In this document: one piece after another, positions 1 to 7,683 of the stretch | Numbering within the stretch: the first letter of the stretch is position 1 | How the letters are laid out: every line of letters begins with the position of its first letter | Assembly: GCA_035688305.1 (NCBI GenBank) | Contig: DASSNC010000082.1 | Span: forward strand, 1-30,281 | Direction: 5' to 3' | Origin: 66-474 sp035688305 | GTDB taxonomy: Bacteria > Pseudomonadota > Gammaproteobacteria > Xanthomonadales > Rhodanobacteraceae | DNA: 30,281 bases | Program-made: the position numbers and the translations under genes | The notes under the pieces: model-generated | Told to the model about the DNA's origin: nothing | The model's database searches: none | The model's input: only the letters and a program-made list of their open reading frames with translations

Positions 1-1439
1 TTGATCACGTCGTACATGATCGGCTGCGTGGCCGAGGGTTCGTCCGCTTCGTTGTGGCCGTGGCGGCGGTAGCACACCAGGTCAACGACGACGTCCTTGT
101 GGAATTGCTGGCGGAAGTCGAAGGCGAGGCGCATGCATTGCACGACTGCTTCGGGGTCGTCGCCGTTCACGTGCAGCACCGGCGCATTCACCATCTTGGC
201 GACGTCAGTGCAATACAGGGTGCTGCGGCCGTCGCTGGCATCGGTGGTGAAGCCAATCTGGTTGTTGACCACCACGTGCACGGTGCCGCCGACGCCGAAG
301 CCGCGCGTCTTCGACATGTTGAACAGTTCCATGTTGACGCCCTGGCCCGAGAGCGCGGCGTCGCCGTGGATCAGGACCGGCAGCACGTGTTCGCGCACGC
401 CGTCGTGGGCCCTGATCTGGCGCGCGCGCACCGAACCGGACACTACCGGGTTCACGATCTCAAGGTGCGAGGGATTGAACGCCAGCGCGACGTGGATGTT
501 GCCGGCCGGCGCCACGATGTCGGCCGAGAAGCCCATGTGGTACTTCACGTCGCCCGAATGCGCCGGATCGTCCGGGCCGTCGTGCTTGCCTTCGAATTCG
601 GCGAACAGTTGCTGCGGCGGCTTGCCGAGGATATTGACCAGCACGTTCAGGCGCCCGCGGTGCGCCATGCCGATCACGAGTTCGTGGATGCCGGCTGCGC
701 AGGCGCGGCGCACGAGGTCGTCCAGCAGCGGGATCAGCGCATCGCCGCCCTCCAGCGAAAAGCGCTTCTGGCCGACGTATTTGGTGTGCAGGTAGCGTTC
801 GAGGCCATCGGCTGCGGTGAGTTTTTCCAGTACCCGCTGGCGGGTTGCTGCGTCGAGCCCGGCGTCGCCGCTGGCCTGTTCCAGCCGGTCGTAGATCCAG
901 CGCCGTTGGGCGTGGTCGCTGATGTGCATGAACTCGGCGCCGATCGTGGCGACGTAGGTGCGGCGCAGGCGCTCGCGCAGGTCGCGCAATTGCATGCGCT
1001 GGCCACCGCCGGCGAAGGTGCCGCAGTCGAACTCGGTGTCGAGGTCGGCGTCGGACAGGCCGTGGAAGGGCAGGTCGAGGTCCGGCGCGGGGCGCTTGGG
1101 TGCAATCGCGAGCGGGTCGAGGTCGGCTGCAAGGTGGCCGCGCGAACGATAGGCTGTCAGCAGGCGCAGCACGCCTGCCTGCCTGCGCGCGTGCGCGTCG
1201 TCGACCGGCGCTCCGCTGCGCTGGCCCTGCGCTTGTGCCGCGACGATGCGCGCGATCGCGTCGGCGTGTGACACGTCGCCGCTGCCGCGCAGGCTCTGGA
1301 ACATGCTGCGCCATGAGGGCGCGACTGATTGCGGGTCGTGCAGCCAGTCTTCGTACAACTGGTCGATGTAGGCCGCGTTGCCGCCGCCAAACTGAGACGT
1401 TTCCGCCAACTGTTGCAACAAGCTGCCGCCGTCACTCAC
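1..1439 (-). CDS. sucA: 2-oxoglutarate dehydrogenase E1 component, N-terminal part (cut by window edge)
   Basis: E1 subunit of the 2-oxoglutarate dehydrogenase complex; it decarboxylates 2-oxoglutarate with thiamine diphosphate in the TCA cycle and passes the succinyl group to E2. About 479 codons are visible, roughly half of the usual 930-residue protein; the C-terminal half lies beyond base 1. The N-terminus carries the E2-binding type segment (AAYIDQLYEDWLHDP), followed by MAHRGRLNVLVN, the HGDAALSGQGV region and NNQIGFTTS, all typical of SucA. The chosen start is GTG at 1439 (product begins MSDGGSLLQQLAET), with a GGTGA ribosome-binding sequence just upstream; no in-frame ATG fits better. 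The gene follows the GNAT gene by about 110 bp and has its own -10 box in that gap. sucB would be expected beyond the window edge on the same strand. Confidence 0.96.
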   Translation of the reverse strand, partial: MSDGGSLLQQLAETSQFGGGNAAYIDQLYEDWLHDPQSVAPSWRSMFQSLRGSGDVSHADAIARIVAAQAQGQRSGAPVDDAHARRQAGVLRLLTAYRSRGHLAADLDPLAIAPKRPAPDLDLPFHGLSDADLDTEFDCGTFAGGGQRMQLRDLRERLRRTYVATIGAEFMHISDHAQRRWIYDRLEQASGDAGLDAATRQRVLEKLTAADGLERYLHTKYVGQKRFSLEGGDALIPLLDDLVRRACAAGIHELVIGMAHRGRLNVLVNILGKPPQQLFAEFEGKHDGPDDPAHSGDVKYHMGFSADIVAPAGNIHVALAFNPSHLEIVNPVVSGSVRARQIRAHDGVREHVLPVLIHGDAALSGQGVNMELFNMSKTRGFGVGGTVHVVVNNQIGFTTDASDGRSTLYCTDVAKMVNAPVLHVNGDDPEAVVQCMRLAFDFRQQFHKDVVVDLVCYRRHGHNEADEPSATQPIMYDVI

Positions 1440-1507
1440 GATGGTCACCAGGGAAGAAAATGGCTACAGGCGCAGGCGCGTATCGCGCAACGCCACGTGG
1501 ACCCGTA

Positions 1508-1536
1508 ATTATAGCGGTTTCATGCTGCAGTGCGGG
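1508..1536 (-). promoter_or_regulatory. Probable promoter of sucA (-10 TATAAT)
   Basis: On the minus strand a perfect TATAAT lies at 1513-1508, about 70 bases upstream of the sucA GTG, in the gap between the GNAT stop and sucA. The -35 region about 16-17 bases upstream is poor (around CCGCAC). The call rests on the perfect -10 box in a GC-rich context and on the position. Confidence 0.45.
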
Positions 1537-1549
1537 ATTCGGACAGCCC

Positions 1550-2515
1550 CTAGATTCCGAGCGCGCGCAGCTCCGGCCAGGCTTCCGAGCGCGCCCAGAC
1601 CTCCTCGAATTTGCACATCAGCAGCGCGTGCCGGCCCGGCGCCCAGGTCGAGCCCTCCGCCGCCATGTGGAATTCGACCGGCCGGAACAGATACCCCTGG
1701 CTGTCCACGCACATGAAGGCGGATGGATATTCAAGGTCCTGCTGCTCCACCGGCTTGCGCAGTTCGATCACGCTGGACAGTCGCTGCGCCAGTTCCAGCA
1801 GGCGGGTGCCTTCGTGCAGGGCGCGCGTCAGGTCCTGCGCCAGTATGCGGATCGACGCGCCGCGTCCGGAAATCGCCAGACGGCGCAATTCCACGAGGCA
1901 GGCCGTGTCGTTGAGCAGCTGCGGATGCAGTTCGCGCACGAGCACGCACATGCTGTGGCGGGCGCCACGCAGCAGCTCGTGGGTCACCGTGATCAGCTCC
2001 TCGCGGGAGCTCGCCTTCAGGATGTCCGGTTGCGGCGCTGGCGGAAGCGGCGCGCGTTCCGGCGCAGCGCGGCGTTCGAGCGATTTGCGCATCTTCACGT
2101 GCGCAATTCCAGCCTCCTCGAACTCGCTGCCCTCGACCGCAAAACCTTGCTTGCTGTAAAACGGCACGGCTTGTCGTTGCGCATGCGCCGTGACCGCGTC
2201 GAGGTGGCCGGTTCGCGCAAGATCCACCAGGGTGTGCAGGATCGTCGTGCCGACGCCGCGTTGGCGCCAGCTGCGCAGCACGGCCATCCGTCCGATCACG
2301 CCGTCGGGGGTCACGCGGCCTGTCGCGATGGGTGTGCCGTCGAGCGCGCGCGCCAGCACGTGCGAACTGCGCGGGTCGTCGCTGTCGACTTCCATGTCCA
2401 GTGGCACGTGTTGTTCATGCACGAACACATCTTCGCGCACGGCAACCAGAGCTTCGCGTTCGGACTGTTTGGCCCAATCGCAAATCTCGACGAAATAATC
2501 GCTTTGGATCGGCAT
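1550..2515 (-). CDS. GNAT acetyltransferase fused to an unassigned C-terminal domain
   Basis: The protein has 321 residues. Residues about 7-145 form a GNAT N-acetyltransferase domain with an acetyl-CoA pyrophosphate-binding loop (RQRGVG, residues 84-89) and the usual C-terminal AVPFYSKQGF strand-helix. A Pro/Ala-rich linker (about 148-163) leads to a second domain of about 155 residues (ILKASSREELITVTHELL onward) with no enzyme motif that I recognise; its fold could be phospholipase-D-like, but this is a guess. Substrate is unknown. The gene lies 48 bp downstream of roxA and probably shares its mRNA; purB, roxA and this gene form one minus-strand run. The ATG at 2515 has a G-rich Shine-Dalgarno-like stretch (GGAGG) about a dozen bases upstream. 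The fusion is noteworthy because bacterial GNATs are usually single-domain proteins of about 150 residues. Confidence 0.85.
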   Translation of the reverse strand: MPIQSDYFVEICDWAKQSEREALVAVREDVFVHEQHVPLDMEVDSDDPRSSHVLARALDGTPIATGRVTPDGVIGRMAVLRSWRQRGVGTTILHTLVDLARTGHLDAVTAHAQRQAVPFYSKQGFAVEGSEFEEAGIAHVKMRKSLERRAAPERAPLPPAPQPDILKASSREELITVTHELLRGARHSMCVLVRELHPQLLNDTACLVELRRLAISGRGASIRILAQDLTRALHEGTRLLELAQRLSSVIELRKPVEQQDLEYPSAFMCVDSQGYLFRPVEFHMAAEGSTWAPGRHALLMCKFEEVWARSEAWPELRALGI

Positions 2516-2563
2516 GCCGGTGTACCCCCCTCCGGGTTCTTGGCTGGTTGTCGATGCGGACGC

Positions 2564-3754
2564 TCAGTGTACCCGCAACGTCATGTGTCCGGCATTGATC
2601 AGGGCAGCGAGCAGGCGGAGTCCTGCTTGCCGCTGCGGCAGCTCGAGCAGGCGGCCGCCGTCAAGCACGCGCTCGCGCCCGCCCAACGCCGCGGCCCAGG
2701 CTGTCGGCGCGGGGAAGGCTTCGCCCGCTGCGTACACCACCGCGTTGCGTCCGCGCCGTCGCCAGGCAAATCGGCTCCAGGCATCGCGCACGAGCACGCT
2801 GCGTGCGAGCCGCTCCGGCAGGCGCGCGGCATCGATCGGGCGTTTGCGTGGCAACGGGACTTGCGCCATGCGGTAACGCGTGATGAAACAGCCAAACCAG
2901 TCCGCGAAGGCGTCGTCATCCAGCGCGCCTGCGAGTACGCCGACGCTGCGGCGCGCCCGCACCAGCGCGGCAGCGTCGATCTCGCCGGATTGCTGCGCGG
3001 GCGCCAGATCGGCATCGCCGTAGCGTTGTTCGTCCGGAAGTTCCGCGGCAATGACATGCGCCATGTCCATCAACATCTCCGCTGCGGCGGGGGCGCGCAT
3101 GCCGATGGAATACGTCATGCATTCGCCCACCGCGGCACCGTCGTGCGGTACGCCGGGCGGCAGGTACAACATGTCGCCCGGATCCAGGGTCCACGCGTGG
3201 CTCGACGTGAAAGACTTGAGCAGCTTGAGTTCGACGTCGTCGCGAAATGCCGTGGGCGGATTCGGGCCGGCGTCGATCCCCCAGTGCCGCTGGCCAAGAC
3301 CCTGCACGAGGAACACGTCGTACTGGTCGACGTGCGCGCCGACGCCGCCGGCGTCGGTGGCGTAGCTGATCATGATGTCGTCAATCCGCCAGCTCGGGAT
3401 GAAGGCGAAGTGGTCGAGCAGCGCGGCGGTGTCGGCGTCCCATTTGTCCACGTCCTGCACCAGCAGGGTCCAGTTTGATTCCGGCAGTTGCGCAAACGTG
3501 GCTTCGTCGAACGGACCGGTGCGCAGCGCCCAGCGATCCCGCCGGGTGTCGTGCGACACGATCCTCGCCAACGCGCCATCCATGCACGCAAGGCCGGCCA
3601 GATCATCCGGCGCGAGTGGCGCTTCGAAACCCGGAAATGCGCTGCGGACCAGCAACGGCCGCTTTTGCCAGTAATCCCGCAGGAAGCGCGCGGGCGGCAT
3701 GCCGAGGAAGTGCTGCGGGGTGGCCTGGACCTCGATCGGAAGGCGTGCTGGCAT
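2564..3754 (-). CDS. roxA: Ribosomal protein L16 arginine 3-hydroxylase (JmjC/cupin ribosomal oxygenase)
   Basis: A 396-residue 2-oxoglutarate/Fe(II) oxygenase of the YcfD/RoxA type, which hydroxylates an arginine of ribosomal protein L16 in E. coli. The N-terminus has the family segment FLRDYWQKRPLLVR. The iron ligands are visible as the HxD pair H141/D143 (GVGAHVDQYDVFL) and the distal H204 (LPPGVPHDG), and the fold-defining DPGDMLYLPPG strand precedes it. A winged-helix dimerisation/C-terminal part follows, as in the family. The ATG at 3754 begins 4 bp after the purB stop codon, so translation is probably coupled to purB. The function is assigned by family similarity; substrate identity in this organism is inferred. 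Confidence 0.9.
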   Translation of the reverse strand: MPARLPIEVQATPQHFLGMPPARFLRDYWQKRPLLVRSAFPGFEAPLAPDDLAGLACMDGALARIVSHDTRRDRWALRTGPFDEATFAQLPESNWTLLVQDVDKWDADTAALLDHFAFIPSWRIDDIMISYATDAGGVGAHVDQYDVFLVQGLGQRHWGIDAGPNPPTAFRDDVELKLLKSFTSSHAWTLDPGDMLYLPPGVPHDGAAVGECMTYSIGMRAPAAAEMLMDMAHVIAAELPDEQRYGDADLAPAQQSGEIDAAALVRARRSVGVLAGALDDDAFADWFGCFITRYRMAQVPLPRKRPIDAARLPERLARSVLVRDAWSRFAWRRRGRNAVVYAAGEAFPAPTAWAAALGGRERVLDGGRLLELPQRQAGLRLLAALINAGHMTLRVH

Positions 3755-3758
3755 GACT

Positions 3759-5126
3759 TCAGATGTCGCGCGCGAGCGTGGCGGCGAGGCCGGTGTAGGT
3801 TGCGGGCGTCAACTCCAGCAGGCGCTGCTTCGCGTCCGCTGGCAGGTCGAGCTTGCCGATGAACGCGCGCATGGAGTCCTGCGTGATGCCGTGGCCGCGC
3901 GTGAGCGCCTTCAATTGTTCGTAGGGTTCCGGCAGGCCGTAACGGCGCATCACCGTCTGCACGGCTTCGGCCAATACTTCCCATGCGCCATCGAGATCGG
4001 CCGCGATGCGTTCGGGGTTCACTTCAAGCTTGCCGAGGCCCTTGTCCAGCGACGCGAAACCGATCAGGGCGTGGCCGAAGGCTTCGCCGAGCGCGCGCAG
4101 CACCGTGGAATCGGTGAGGTCGCGCTGCCAGCGGCTGATCGGCAGCTTGGCGCTGAAGTGTTCCAGCAGCGCGTTGGCGACGCCGAAATTGCCCTCGGCA
4201 TTTTCGAAGTCGATCGGATTGACCTTGTGCGGCATCGTCGAGGAACCGACTTCGCCGGCTTTCAGCTTCTGCTTGAAGTAGCCGAGTGAGACATAGCCCC
4301 ACACGTCGCGGGCAAGGTCGATCAGGATGGTGTCGATGCGGCGTTGCGCGTCGCACAGTTCGGCCACGCCATCGTGCGGCTCGATCTGGGTGGTGTATTC
4401 GCTCCACTCGAGTCCGAGCGACTCGACGAACGCCTTGGAAAATGCGCGCCAGTCGATTTCCGGATACGCAATCGCGTGCGCATTGAAGTTGCCGACCGCG
4501 CCGTTGATCTTGCCCGGAATCGTGATGGCCGCGAGTCCGGCGCGTTGGCGCACGAGCCGCGCGACCACGTTGGCGAGTTCCTTGCCGAGCGTGGTGGGCG
4601 AGGCAGTCTGGCCGTGGGTGCGGGAAAGCATCGGCAGCGAAGCGTTGGCGTGCGCCAGCGCGCGTAATGTGGCAATGGTCGAATCCAGCGCGGGGATCAA
4701 CACGCCGTCGCGGGCATCGCGCAGCATCAGCGCATAGGAAAGATTGTTGATGTCTTCGGAGGTACAGGCGAAGTGCACGAACTCCCTGGCTTGCGCCAGT
4801 TCGGCGTCATCGCCGATGCGTTGCTTGATGAAGTACTCGACCGCCTTGACGTCGTGGTTGGTGGTGGCCTCGATCTGCTTGATGGCCGCAGCGTCCGCCA
4901 CCGAGAAATTGCTTGCGATCGCCTGCAGTTTCGCACGCGCCGAAGCGGGAAACGCCGGCAGTTCCACCACCGCTGCTTCATCGGACAGCGCGATCAGCCA
5001 TGCGATCTCCACCTGCACCCGCCGGTGCATCAAGCCGTATTCGCTGAAGATCGGGCGCAGCGCCTCGACCTTGGCGGCGTAGCGGCCGTCGAGCGGCGAG
5101 AGCGCGGTGAGGGAGTCAAGCTGCAT
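3759..5126 (-). CDS. purB: Adenylosuccinate lyase
   Basis: A 455-residue member of the fumarase/aspartase superfamily, the same length as E. coli PurB (456). It cleaves SAICAR and adenylosuccinate, releasing fumarate, in purine synthesis. The superfamily signature GSSTMPHKVNP is at residues 294-304, with the mobile-loop serine, and the general-acid histidine is in SRTHGQTASPTT (H171). The reading frame stays open far upstream, to about 5774, but the homologous protein starts at MQLDSLTALSPLDGRYAAK, so I place the start at 5126, with GGAA seven bases upstream. It heads the minus-strand run purB-roxA-GNAT. The promoter lies at about 5156 and is divergent from fumC, another enzyme of the same superfamily that acts on fumarate. 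Confidence 0.97.
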   Translation of the reverse strand: MQLDSLTALSPLDGRYAAKVEALRPIFSEYGLMHRRVQVEIAWLIALSDEAAVVELPAFPASARAKLQAIASNFSVADAAAIKQIEATTNHDVKAVEYFIKQRIGDDAELAQAREFVHFACTSEDINNLSYALMLRDARDGVLIPALDSTIATLRALAHANASLPMLSRTHGQTASPTTLGKELANVVARLVRQRAGLAAITIPGKINGAVGNFNAHAIAYPEIDWRAFSKAFVESLGLEWSEYTTQIEPHDGVAELCDAQRRIDTILIDLARDVWGYVSLGYFKQKLKAGEVGSSTMPHKVNPIDFENAEGNFGVANALLEHFSAKLPISRWQRDLTDSTVLRALGEAFGHALIGFASLDKGLGKLEVNPERIAADLDGAWEVLAEAVQTVMRRYGLPEPYEQLKALTRGHGITQDSMRAFIGKLDLPADAKQRLLELTPATYTGLAATLARDI

Positions 5127-5155
5127 GGCGGTTCCGTGGCGATCGCAGGCGCGCA

Positions 5156-5184
5156 ATTGTAGCCGGACATGCGAATTTCGGTGG
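5156..5184 (-). promoter_or_regulatory. Probable purB promoter (-10 TACAAT)
   Basis: On the minus strand TACAAT lies at 5161-5156, about 30 bases before the purB ATG. The -35 region (around CCACCG) is weak. The same -10 string also precedes fumC and yggS in this window, which supports it as a local promoter form. Confidence 0.4.
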
Positions 5185-5207
5185 CCGCAGGACCCGCCGG
5201 ACGGATG

Positions 5208-5308
5208 GAAAAGCCTTAACCACGGATTTGCACGGATGCACACGGATACAGCAAGTGCCATGGCTGTTGATCCGTTTGTATCCGTGTGAATCCGTGGCAG
5301 GGCTTTTC
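5208..5308. repeat. Palindromic intergenic repeat, copy 1
   Basis: An imperfect inverted repeat of about 100 bp between purB and fumC. The left arm begins GAAAAGCC (5208-5215) and continues with CCACGGATTTGCACGGATG and CACACGGATAC. The right arm (5278-5308) is its reverse complement, GTATCCGTGTGAATCCGTGG followed by GGCTTTTC, lacking one internal 10-base GCACGGATTT-like module. Short CACGGAT modules recur within the arms. A second, more diverged copy lies at 13642-13725, so this is a dispersed family and not a gene-specific attenuator. Confidence 0.75.
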
Positions 5309-5330
5309 TTCTGTCGAGCATAGGGTGCAT

Positions 5331-5359
5331 CGCCACGATTGCAGCACCACCGCTACAAT
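5331..5359 (+). promoter_or_regulatory. Probable fumC promoter (-10 TACAAT)
   Basis: TACAAT lies at 5354-5359, about 30 bases before the fumC ATG, with no recognisable consensus -35 hexamer. A four-codon ATG-GAA-TCC-GCA-TGA reading frame overlaps the fumC start codon; I treat its GGAA as the ribosome-binding sequence and not as a leader peptide. Confidence 0.4.
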
Positions 5360-5388
5360 TCACGGTTTCGTTCAACGATGGAATCCGC

Positions 5389-6774
5389 ATGAGCAAGACC
5401 CGCATCGAACATGACAGCATGGGCGAATTGAACGTCCCGGCCGACGCCCTGTGGGGCGCGCAGACCCAGCGTGCGGTCGACAATTTCCCGATCTCGGGGC
5501 TGACCCTGCCGCGCGGGATGATCCGGGCGTTGGGGCTGGTCAAGGTCGCGGCGGCGGATGCCAACCTGAAGCTCAAGCACCTCAAGCCCAAGCAGGCGGC
5601 GGCGATCCGCAAGGCCGCGCAGCGGGTAGCTGATGGCGAATTCGACGCGCAGTTCCCGATCGATATTTTCCAGACCGGCTCGGGCACGTCCAGCAACATG
5701 AACGCCAACGAGGTGATCGCGCACATCGCGACGCGCGATTCGAAGGCGAAGATCCATCCCAACGACCACGTCAACTACGGGCAGAGTTCCAATGACGTGA
5801 TCCCGACTGCGATCCACGTGGGCGCCTCGCTGGCGGCGCGCGAGCAGTTGCTGCCTGCGCTCAAGCATTTGCAGAAGTGCATCGACAAGCGCGCGCGTGA
5901 ACTGAAGAACGTCGCCAAGACCGGCCGCACGCATTTGATGGATGCAATGCCGGTGACCTTCGGGCAGGAGCTTTCGGGCTGGTCCGCGCAAATTGGCTCC
6001 GGCATCGCCCGCATCGAGGATGCGCTCAAGCGCATGCAGCGCCTGCCGCAAGGCGGCACCGCGGTCGGCACCGGCATCAACGCCGATCCGAAATTTGCCA
6101 AGGCCTTTTGCAGCGAGTTGTCGAAGACCACGGGCGTCAAGTTTGCCTCGATGGACAACTTCTTCGAGGGCCTGGCTTCACAGGATGCCGCAGTGGAACT
6201 GTCAGGCCAGCTCAAGACGCTGGCGTGTTCGCTGATGAAGATCAGCAACGACCTGCGCTGGATGAATTCCGGCCCGCTTGCCGGCATTGGCGAGATCGAG
6301 CTGGTGGCGCTGCAGCCGGGTTCGTCGATCATGCCCGGCAAGATCAACCCGGTGATTCCCGAGGCGATGACGATGGTGTGCGCGCAGGTGATCGGCAACG
6401 ACGCCACGATCACGCTTGGCGGGCAGGCCGGCAATTTCCAGTTGAACGTGATGCTGCCGGTGATCGCCTACAACCTGCTGCAGTCGATCACGATTCTCGC
6501 CAATGCTTCGCGCCTGCTGGCCGACAAGGCCATCGCCGGCTTCAGGATCAACAAGAAACATGTCGACGAAGCGCTGGCGCTGAACCCGATCCTCGTCACC
6601 GCGTTGAACCCGGTGATTGGCTACGAAAAGGGTGCCGCGACTGCGAAGAAGGCGTACAAGGAAAAGCGCCCGATCCTGGACGTGGCGTTGGAAACCACGG
6701 GCCTGTCGAAGGCGGATCTGAAGAGGTTGCTGGATCCGGTGGCGCTCACCAAGGGCGGCATCCACGAGAAGTGA
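5389..6774 (+). CDS. fumC: Fumarate hydratase, class II
   Basis: A 461-residue iron-independent fumarase that interconverts fumarate and malate in the TCA cycle. The signature GSSIMPGKINP is at residues 311-321, the catalytic-base region TGRTHLMDAMP at 178-188, and the substrate-binding GSGTSSNMNANE and NYGQSSNDVIPT motifs are intact. The length matches class II enzymes (about 460-467). It starts with MSKTRIEHDSMGE, the usual N-terminus. It is monocistronic: a divergent promoter region lies upstream and a bidirectional rho-independent terminator about 20 bp after the stop. The neighbouring purB product also releases fumarate, and sucA lies nearby, so fumarate and TCA enzymes are grouped here. 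Confidence 0.98.
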   Translation: MSKTRIEHDSMGELNVPADALWGAQTQRAVDNFPISGLTLPRGMIRALGLVKVAAADANLKLKHLKPKQAAAIRKAAQRVADGEFDAQFPIDIFQTGSGTSSNMNANEVIAHIATRDSKAKIHPNDHVNYGQSSNDVIPTAIHVGASLAAREQLLPALKHLQKCIDKRARELKNVAKTGRTHLMDAMPVTFGQELSGWSAQIGSGIARIEDALKRMQRLPQGGTAVGTGINADPKFAKAFCSELSKTTGVKFASMDNFFEGLASQDAAVELSGQLKTLACSLMKISNDLRWMNSGPLAGIGEIELVALQPGSSIMPGKINPVIPEAMTMVCAQVIGNDATITLGGQAGNFQLNVMLPVIAYNLLQSITILANASRLLADKAIAGFRINKKHVDEALALNPILVTALNPVIGYEKGAATAKKAYKEKRPILDVALETTGLSKADLKRLLDPVALTKGGIHEK

Positions 6775-6794
6775 TCCACCAGCGGTTGCACGCG

Positions 6795-6823
6795 AAAAGG
6801 CCGCCCACGGGGCGGCCTTTTTC
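6795..6823. terminator. Bidirectional rho-independent terminator
   Basis: A perfect 8-bp stem GGCCGCCC / GGGCGGCC (6799-6806 and 6810-6817) with a 3-base loop is flanked by AAAA on the left and TTTTT on the right, so it can work on both strands. It ends fumC (plus) and the six-gene ABC/lipoprotein operon (minus). Confidence 0.9.
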
Positions 6824-6842
6824 TTGCTGATATCCCCGCGCG

Positions 6843-7610
6843 TCAGTGCTGGGTCACGCTGCTTGTCGCTGCGGGGGCGCCACCGCTGCTGGTGCCGCTT
6901 GCTGCGATGCCAGCGGATTGTGCGGAAGCCTGGATGCCCGAGCGGACGCTGCCACGAATGCGCTCGCGTATGGATTCCCGAACCTGGGCGCGGTCGGCGT
7001 CGTCATCGTCATCGTGCAGCGCATCGTAGCGGCAATGGTCGATGTCCTTCTGGGTCATGGTTGCGTAAGGCTTGAAGGCGGGCAGGGCGGCGGCGAGTTT
7101 CTGCTGCCCGGTCAGCATCGAAGGCAGTTGCTCGCAGATCTTCGCTGCGGCCTGGCGGATGCCTGCGGTTTGCGCCTCCACCTTCTGGTGGATTTCCGCG
7201 TCCGACTTGCCCGACAGCGCATCGGCGATCGCCGTGCTGGCGGCTTGCAGGCCCAAGGCCGCACCCTGCTTGCCCACCGCAATGCCCTGGCTCGCGATCG
7301 CGATCATTTGCTTGCGGTATTCCAGCAGTGCTTCGCGTTGCGCCGCGGTGACTGCGATCGTTTTGCCGTCGACGATGAAATCGCCCTGCGGCGTGATCTT
7401 CGCCACTGGCAGGTTCGGTGTGTTGTGCGAGACGGTAATGGGCTCGTTCTTCAGTTTTGCCTGCGCCGCATCCAACGCACTCGAGATCGAGCTGTCGACG
7501 GACGCGGCGATGCCGCTGGATGACGACGAATCCGTGTTGGCGCTGCAGGCCCCAAGCACGGGCAGGCAGCCGAGCACGATGGCGAAGGTCAGCGGGCGTA
7601 ACACGTTCAT
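6843..7610 (-). CDS. DUF2884/YggN-like outer-membrane lipoprotein (paralogue 1)
   Basis: A predicted lipoprotein of 255 residues. A short signal peptide ends in the lipobox LGAC (Cys22), and the Ser at +2 suggests outer-membrane sorting. The body contains ITPQGDFIVDGKTIAVTAAQ, which resembles the E. coli YggN family (DUF2884), then a long helical region. Two cysteines (in AAAKIC and DIDHC) are conserved in the adjacent paralogue and may form a disulphide. The last 55 residues are an Asp run followed by Arg- and Ser/Gly/Ala-rich low-complexity sequence absent from the paralogue. The start at 7610 has GGAG seven bases upstream; the open frame extends further but that part is antisense-like. It is the last gene of the operon, 73 bp after paralogue 2 and just before the terminator. 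The molecular function of the family is not known. Confidence 0.85.
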   Translation of the reverse strand: MNVLRPLTFAIVLGCLPVLGACSANTDSSSSSGIAASVDSSISSALDAAQAKLKNEPITVSHNTPNLPVAKITPQGDFIVDGKTIAVTAAQREALLEYRKQMIAIASQGIAVGKQGAALGLQAASTAIADALSGKSDAEIHQKVEAQTAGIRQAAAKICEQLPSMLTGQQKLAAALPAFKPYATMTQKDIDHCRYDALHDDDDDADRAQVRESIRERIRGSVRSGIQASAQSAGIAASGTSSGGAPAATSSVTQH

Positions 7611-7683
7611 GGTGGATCTCCTTGCGGAACCAGGTGGGGCGAGCCGTGGGCGGCCCGCCGGTTGCGTGGGTGGAGCCAAATCA

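Noticed and set aside
54..3478. Long plus-strand open frames over sucA, the GNAT gene and roxA (for example 54-1271 and 1100-3478)
   Set aside because: They are antisense frames in GC-rich DNA; the minus-strand frames encode clearly recognisable proteins, while these show only Arg/Ala/His-rich sequence without motifs.
5378..5392. Four-codon leader peptide before fumC
   Set aside because: No attenuator hairpin or regulatory codons are present; the ATGGAA is more simply the ribosome-binding region.
5127..5774. Upstream extension of the purB frame
   Set aside because: The extension runs through the divergent promoter region and into fumC on the other strand; the conserved protein starts at 5126 with a Shine-Dalgarno sequence.
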